Source: Pyricularia pennisetigena (taxonomy: Eukaryota > Ascomycota > Sordariomycetes > Magnaporthales > Pyriculariaceae). From it: 64,000 nt of DNA. A program made the translations under genes and the position numbers. How positions within the stretch are numbered: position 1 is the first letter of the stretch; the number at the start of each line of letters is the position of its first letter. The DNA lies in the NCBI RefSeq assembly GCF_004337985.1, contig NW_021940919.1, forward strand, positions 1,709,874 through 1,773,873, given 5' to 3'. Under the pieces are notes generated by a model. The model was given only the letters and a program-made list of their open reading frames with translations, made no database searches and was not told the DNA's origin. Below are positions 58,560 through 64,000 of this stretch, one piece after another.

Positions 58560-59393
58560 AACGTAATTTTATAATTCCGCTAATAGCGGAATTAACCTCC
58601 TATTCCAGGGCGTTATACGCTGCGCCTTCGTTGACGTCACCTGGAATGGAGCCCGTAAATAATTCAAAATCCATAGAAATTATGGACGTTCCAACTGTTA
58701 ATTCCCTGGAGGAGGATTTAATATTTTTTGCAAAGCAGAATCCGAATTAAAGTTTTTACTTTTTTTCGTGATTTAAAGGTGTTTTCCTGCCCATTATTTT
58801 CCTGTTTAACGCCCTTTTTAGCTTTTTTTTACCCGTTTTTATACCTTCAAACCTATAACTAGCGGCCTTAGCCGTTGTAAAACCTAAAATCGAATTTTCG
58901 GATATAAGGTCCGCCATAAGGTATTACAAATTTAACTTTTCCGAATTCTGGCCTATTAAATGCAGGGCCCGTTGGGTACCGCGTTGGCGTTCGGTCCAAA
59001 TAGGGAATATCCCCTCCAGGGCCCGTAAATATTAATTTCGTACGTTTACGGGGTTAATTTGCACGTTGGTATTCGTTAATTTAATTACTACCAAATTAAA
59101 AGGGTTGTTGAATTTAGGTATTATTCCTTTAAATTTCGAAAAATTTAAGGCGTGGAATTCCCGATATAGTAAATCTCAACTAATTTCTAGTGCAACGGAA
59201 TAGCTATTGTTCAGGGTTTTATAAACCGTTACGGGGCTGGAATACCATTTAATAGATTTTAAAAATTCTTTAATGACATTGTTTTTTATAAGTAATAATA
59301 GGATTAATTGCTCGTATTCCGGTAAGGTATAACCAATTTTAGGGTTGGAAATAAATTCCGCTGCTTTCATAACCCTATATTATACTATTAACG
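58560..59393 (-). pseudogene. Copia 4 gag (degraded, 5'-truncated)
   Basis: Frame 59370-59176 (MKAAEFISNPKIGYTLPEYE and SPVTVYKTLNNSYSVALEIS) matches Copia 3 at 49485-49680. The Ser/Asp-rich stretch (SDSDSETDTG type) lies near 58563-58535. The first ~130 codons of gag, the leader and the 5' LTR are missing. Confidence 0.75.
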
Positions 59394-61258
59394 TAGTCTC
59401 AGGGCTCATCCCTGAAGCCCAAAGCTCCACAATTGATCCACTCCGTTCGTTTCGCTCCACTTCGTGGCTCAATTGCGGCTTTGCAATGTACCTGTGGGTC
59501 CATCCAAAGAACGCTTTGGTTCAGGTCTGAGGACAACTTGTCGATTTTCGCCGTTTATGGCGGTATTTTTGGCCTTTTTTTAACCGGAACTCCTTTATTA
59601 TTCCACAACCACGCATAATATTGAAAAAATAAATTATCGTTAAAAATAGCGTTTAATACCGCTATTAGCAGCAATTCGATTTATTTTATTATCTGCTATA
59701 ATGGCCGAATTCGATACCATTTGCTCTTAATCCGTTCATGGCGGTACTGTTTTTTCGATTTTTTTTTCGATTTTCGATTTTTTTTAAAATTATTTTTATT
59801 TTTTGACCAAATTTTATAATTTCTGCACGTGGAAGGTCGTATATATTTATATATCGTTATACTAAGTTCTGGTGCATATATCAAATTATATAAGCAGTTA
59901 AATAGGCGGATAGGCAAAGTATATACTTTTTTGTATATAATGTATAATCGAAACTCGTTTATATTTTTACCAATTTTAACGATAATAAAACCAAAACTTC
60001 AAAAGTCCGATTACGTATATAAACAAACGTCCAATTCCAATCCTGCCTATAATATCGGTTTTAAAAATTGTTTAATAAAAAGAAATGCTAAATGTGTATT
60101 TTATAAATCTTTTTGCTTTATTTAATTAATTTTATATTATTTTTGTTTTGCAGCCAAATCTTGTGGTTTTTGCACGTGGGGGGTGGCATATATATATTTA
60201 GTATAACACTTCACTTTCGTACGTTTATCTAATCATTTTAACCGTTAAATATGCGGATAGGTAAAATGTATCCAATTTTATATATATTTTGCAATCGAAA
60301 TGTTTTTATATTTTTACCAATTTTAACATTAATAAAACCAAAATTTGTAAAAATGGATTGTGTATATAAATAAACGTTAACGTGAAACCCGATCTACAAT
60401 ACCGGCCCTTTTTATTTTTTTATAATAAAAAATGCCAAATTTGTGTTATTTTTATATTTTTTGCTTTATTTAATTGAATAAAATTTATAAAAGAAAAACC
60501 TGTCTAAAATTTATTAACAAACTTATAAAGGAATGTTTCAATTCAAAATATTTTCATTCTACCAATATTTGCGTAAATTATTTAATTTTTTAACAAATTG
60601 TTAATTTATATAAAAATATCAATAAAACTTTTATTTTAATTGATAATTGCATGCACTTTGCAGTATTAGGTCTACTAAGCTTTAAAAACTGTAATCTCAG
60701 TTAAAGGTACTATTATATACCATTATTCAAGATAAAAATTAAATATAATGAACAATTACGATTTTATTTGATATTTCAATATCTTTCCATATACAGTAGC
60801 TATTAAAGCGCGGCCGGCATTGAAATGATCAACAAACTCCAATTAATTCAACGCAAATTACTATATATTTTTATATTTTTATTTGTTTTTTTATTCGAAT
60901 ATTTAATTATATATTATAGTTACACCGTTTTCTTTTGCTATTATGATGCGAATATATTATATATACCCGCTATAAACGGTAAATTACTACAAATTATCCT
61001 TATATTAATAAAACAATTATTAGCGATATCGCAATATTAGGTATATTAATAATAATACCGTTATAAACGGCGAAATGCGACAAATTATCGTTGGTGGTAC
61101 CGCCATAAACGGCGAAATGCGACAAGATGTCCTCAGACTAGAACGAGCGCGATCTTTTCGGCTAATGTAATTGGTCGAAAAGCCATGTGGCTGAAAGGTA
61201 TATGGAACGCTCGGTCCCCACTGCGGAGCAGGGGGGTCTAGTCTGAGCACTGAGACTA
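59394..61258. mobile_element. Z6: longest non-autonomous Z element, both TIRs present
   Basis: 1,865 bp. The left TIR starts TAGTCTCAGGGCTCATCCC and runs to GTTTATGGCGG near 59569. The right TIR (about 61093-61258) ends GAGCACTGAGACTA. The two TIRs share their outer ~15 bp and inner ~55 bp but differ in the middle (two TIR types). The spacer has runs of TCGATTTT. Two ~347 bp internal units start at TGCACGTGG (59824 and 60171). No transposase or other coding region is seen. Confidence 0.82.
59824..60490. repeat. Two ~347 bp tandem units inside Z6
   Basis: TGCACGTGG starts at 59824 and 60171. Both units contain ATTTTTACCAATTTTAACRW, ATAAAACCAAAACTT-type and AAATGCTAAATTTGTG-type blocks. Z2 has two such units, Z3 one and Z4 one. 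Confidence 0.8.
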
Positions 61259-61790
61259 GGTTTTTAGCCCATTTATCCAATCCTACAACGTTTATACACG
61301 CACCCGCCAAACGGGCCGTATATAAAACCTTTACCGTAAAACTTTGAAGTTATAACCGTTGGAACCTTATTTATTCCAGAAGAAACGTTACGGATTTTAA
61401 AAGGGGAAAATACAGATTGAAAGGTGGATTTTAATTCTGAATTTGAAAACGAAATCAACAACGTTCCAACGAATAATTATCCCCTTAAAACTCTGAAAAT
61501 ACAGGGTATTTACCACTTCTTACAGGATATTTACCACCCGTTACTGGGTAATTACCACCCGTTATAAAGTTTTTAAACCCTGAGAATATAGTGCCCGCCA
61601 GACCTGTACAGCTTACCGTTCGCCCCCCAAAACCTACAACGGTAGCGGTGCCTAATCCAGTATTCAAAAAAACGGAAACTCCGGTGTTTTGAGCATTTAC
61701 AATGCAAAATATGGAGTTAAATTCGCAGTTCGAAAACCCAAATTTAATGAATGTAAATTGCGTGCATTATTTTTGTTTTTAAGCCAAAAA
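61259..61790 (+). pseudogene. Copia 5 pol linker with about three PPVTG units
   Basis: It aligns with 51,950-52,620 of Copia 3. Repeat units at about 61504-61570 read TATTTACCACTTCTTACAGG, TATTTACCACCCGTTACTGG and TAATTACCACCCGTTATAAA; the third has a stop. A 1 bp-type indel lies near 61345. Confidence 0.78.
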
Positions 61791-61859
61791 ACAAATACAA
61801 AAAAGCCAACTAAGGACGGCGAACCAAATAATTACTAGTAGGCTTTAAATTACTTTAAA

Positions 61860-62680
61860 AATGCTAGACAGTTAACTGTTTTAACGTTTAAATTCAACGA
61901 AATCGTCATCGCAAAAACTTTCCGTTTTATCTTTGAAATTAAAATGCCTGCCAACCGTAAACTGGCTTTTACCCGGCCGGTAATTGAATTAAAAGAAATG
62001 AAAATAAGAAACCTATAAACTACAAAACTAAACTTGTTATTAGGGGTTTTTTACAAATCGTAAGCTTGAATTATATCGAAACTTTTGCTAACACTAATAT
62101 ACCATTTATTTGGCGTATACTATTAATTATAACTAATATACAAAATTGGGAAATAAAACAAATCGATTTTACCGGTCCGTTTTGAAAAAATGAGCTTACC
62201 GACGTAAATATATATTTGCAAATTCCAAACGGTTTTAACGAATTGTTTAAATCTTATAACCTTACTACCGCTAAAGTTTTGATGGAAATGCGTTATAATC
62301 GGAAAAGATTATAGGTTATACAGTTGGAAAAGGCGCTATACGGTTTGAAGCAAGGCCCAAAAAATGGTAAAACGAACTAAAAACCCTATTTTCTAAAGAA
62401 AATTCCAAATCGCTAATCTTTAATCCCGCTGTTTTTTATAACGTTAATCCAAACATTTCATCGTTACCTTTGTAAACAATTACCTGCTAATAGGTCTTGA
62501 ATGGCATTATATTTAGGATTCAAAAGTCCGTCTTGATAACGTACACGCGTTGGAAAATAGGGGCCCTGCAACCTATTTTTTAGGCGCTCAAATTATAAAG
62601 GATAGGCCCAAACGCCTACTTTAGTTCCATTTAAATCAAAATATAAAAGAAATATTAGCAACGTTCGAATTAATTAATTG
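61860..62680 (+). pseudogene. Copia 5 reverse transcriptase (degraded)
   Basis: It contains QNWEIKQIDFTGPF-type sequence near 62140-62185 and VNNYLLIG near 62475, where the catalytic V-D-D is lost. Stops and small deletions occur throughout. Confidence 0.75.
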
Positions 62681-62699
62681 CAAATTTATATTTCTTCTT

Positions 62700-63480
62700 A
62701 TATAACCGGGTATACTAAAATATACCGGGGGTAAACCTGTAAATGCGTTGGAAAGTAAATTATTATAACGTATTGTCGGCACTTTAATGTATTTCATATT
62801 AACAGCGCGCCCGGATATCGGATTTACGGTTTAGTGGTTTCTACGTTTTTTAACAAAAATCACTATAATCCATTTAACGGTAGCTAAAAGCCTGTAACGT
62901 TATTTAACGGGTACTCAATCCTTATTTATTTGTTACGGAAATAAAGTATTTCTTGCCGAATTACCACCTAATGTCTTAATACGGGGTTTTAAAGGTTTTA
63001 AATTATTGGGTTTTAGTAATAGCGATTTTGCCGGGGTTAGGGAAGATTTAAAATCCATTTACGGATATTTGTAAATCGTATTTGGGGGCCTTATAACGTG
63101 GAAGTGCAAAAAGGTTAATATAATAGCTTTAAATATTCCAAAAGCCGAAACCGATGCTTTAATGGAAGCCCTGCGTAAAATATAATGGCTTAAAAATTTA
63201 TTTATAAAGATTGGACTACCTATAAAAGACCTTATTGCAATATCTGGAAATGAAAGAGGTTTTATTGCTAACGCATATAACCCTAAGCACCATTAACGTA
63301 TTAAATATACGTTATCAAAATTTTATTACGTACGGGAGTTAATTATAAAAGGATTAGTGACCCTAAAATACTTGGAATCCGAACAAATGCCTGTTAATGG
63401 CCTAATCAAGCCTTTAACGCTTCCAATTCACAAGGTCTTTTTTAAAACTTATAGGGTTTAAACCCTTAAAAGCTTAGTTT
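62700..63480 (+). pseudogene. Copia 5 RNase H (degraded)
   Basis: NSDFAGVREDLKSIYGYL near 63018-63071, then FGGLITWKCKKVNIIAL near 63081-63130, match Copia 4 RNase H. The frame is broken by several stops. Confidence 0.78.
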
Positions 63481-64000
63481 TTATGTACTGAGCTTTAGGG
63501 TATTTAATTAGTTCGTTAGTTAATTACCATCGAATTCCCTTTCTCTGCAATATAGGATTTTTGTTAGCCCAATACCGACCGTATTACACGAATCTACCTT
63601 GTACAGGTTAATTAATAAGCAACTCATACCGACCTTATACCCAAAGTTGAATTAGAATTGAAAAAGCTCGTGTTTTGGGCTATTTACGCATTCGAAATAC
63701 GCTATATAACATGCTTAGTTTTGACTATTACCAACGAACAGCCAAATTAGCTACCTGGTTCAATAGTTCATTCCGTGGGTTAATATTATGTATATCGGGC
63801 GTTCGAATCCGGGGGTTATCACAGTTCTAGGGGTTTTTTTCCAATTCGGGGGTTCGTCTAATTTACGGTTTATAAATCGGTATAAACGGCTTAGTTATCC
63901 AAGGGGTTTATAACGGGAGCTCGAGTCGGGTTAGGACATAAGGGGGATCTTTTTTTTCAAAAGTTTTATTTTTATATACTTTTTTTTTCCGACTTTATGT
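63481..64000 (+). other. Copia 5 3' noncoding region with B-box-like motif
   Basis: The equivalent of 9911-10440. GTTCGAATCC lies at 63801-63810, and AGCTCGAGTCG near 63918 corresponds to the second motif. Confidence 0.6.

Larger units (their letters stand above)
53513..59393 (-). mobile_element. Copia 4, 5'-truncated Ty1/Copia element, inverted
   Basis: From left to right: 3' LTR (53513-54011), polypurine tract, 3' noncoding block, RNase H, RT, linker, integrase, protease and gag, all on the minus strand. It stops in gag at 59393 against Z6. It has the longest open pol frames of the copia copies here. It inserted into Copia 3 RT. Confidence 0.9.
61259..64000 (+). mobile_element. Copia 5, 5'-truncated Ty1/Copia element running off the window
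   Basis: It starts in the pol linker against Z6 (TTAGCCCATTTATCCAATCC near 61264) and continues through RT, RNase H and the 3' noncoding block. It reaches CCGACTTTATGT, about 40 bp before the expected 3' LTR, at the window edge. Confidence 0.88.

Noticed and set aside
1..64000. A Starship-type giant element with a DUF3435 tyrosine recombinase captain
   Set aside because: No tyrosine recombinase-like frame was recognised on either strand.

Overview
The window looks like nuclear DNA of a filamentous ascomycete: an AT-rich block built almost wholly of nested, mutated transposable elements. Three things point there. (1) The LTR elements have fungal architecture: chromodomain Ty3/Gypsy elements and a Ty1/Copia family. 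(2) Decay is mostly C-to-T or G-to-A at CpA/TpG, which turns Gln and Trp codons into stops and LTR ends TG..CA into TA..TA. CpG remains common. This is the pattern of repeat-induced point mutation (RIP). (3) One small ORF with a predicted secretion signal sits in a short stretch without that pattern. I cannot name the species.

Layout. 1-11026: Copia A (+), entering from the left edge and split by Gypsy A1 (116-7779, + strand, TSD GAAAA). 11027-19173: part of a different large element with two degraded genes pointing at each other, an SNF2-type helicase (+) and a protein resembling the fungal DUF6589 family (-). It ends in a terminal repeat (Z1). 19174-22368: Copia 2 (+), with an internal deletion. 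22369-26019: several copies of a non-autonomous long-TIR family, called Z here, mixed with a piece of copia LTR. 26020-28270: low-copy-looking DNA with the small secreted-protein ORF (26383-26808), a GC-rich hAT-like tract and a Z remnant. 28271-35775: Gypsy A2 (- strand, TSD GTCCT). 35776-36759 and 44156-44851: two pieces of an older element flanking Gypsy B (36760-44155, +). 44852-47772: Gypsy C (+), cut by Copia 3. 47773-53512: Copia 3 (+). 53513-59393: Copia 4 (-). 59394-61258: Z6, with both TIRs. 61259-64000: Copia 5 (+), leaving the window just before its 3' LTR.

Function. Almost no gene here can be active. Every gag-pol is broken, although domain order can still be read: gag, protease, RT, RNase H, integrase, chromodomain for Gypsy; gag, protease, integrase, RT, RNase H for Copia. 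The two most interesting items are the paired helicase and DUF6589-like genes, which may be the autonomous partner of the Z elements, and the small secreted-protein ORF inside this repeat-rich compartment. Family assignments were made by eye from motifs; no database search was possible.
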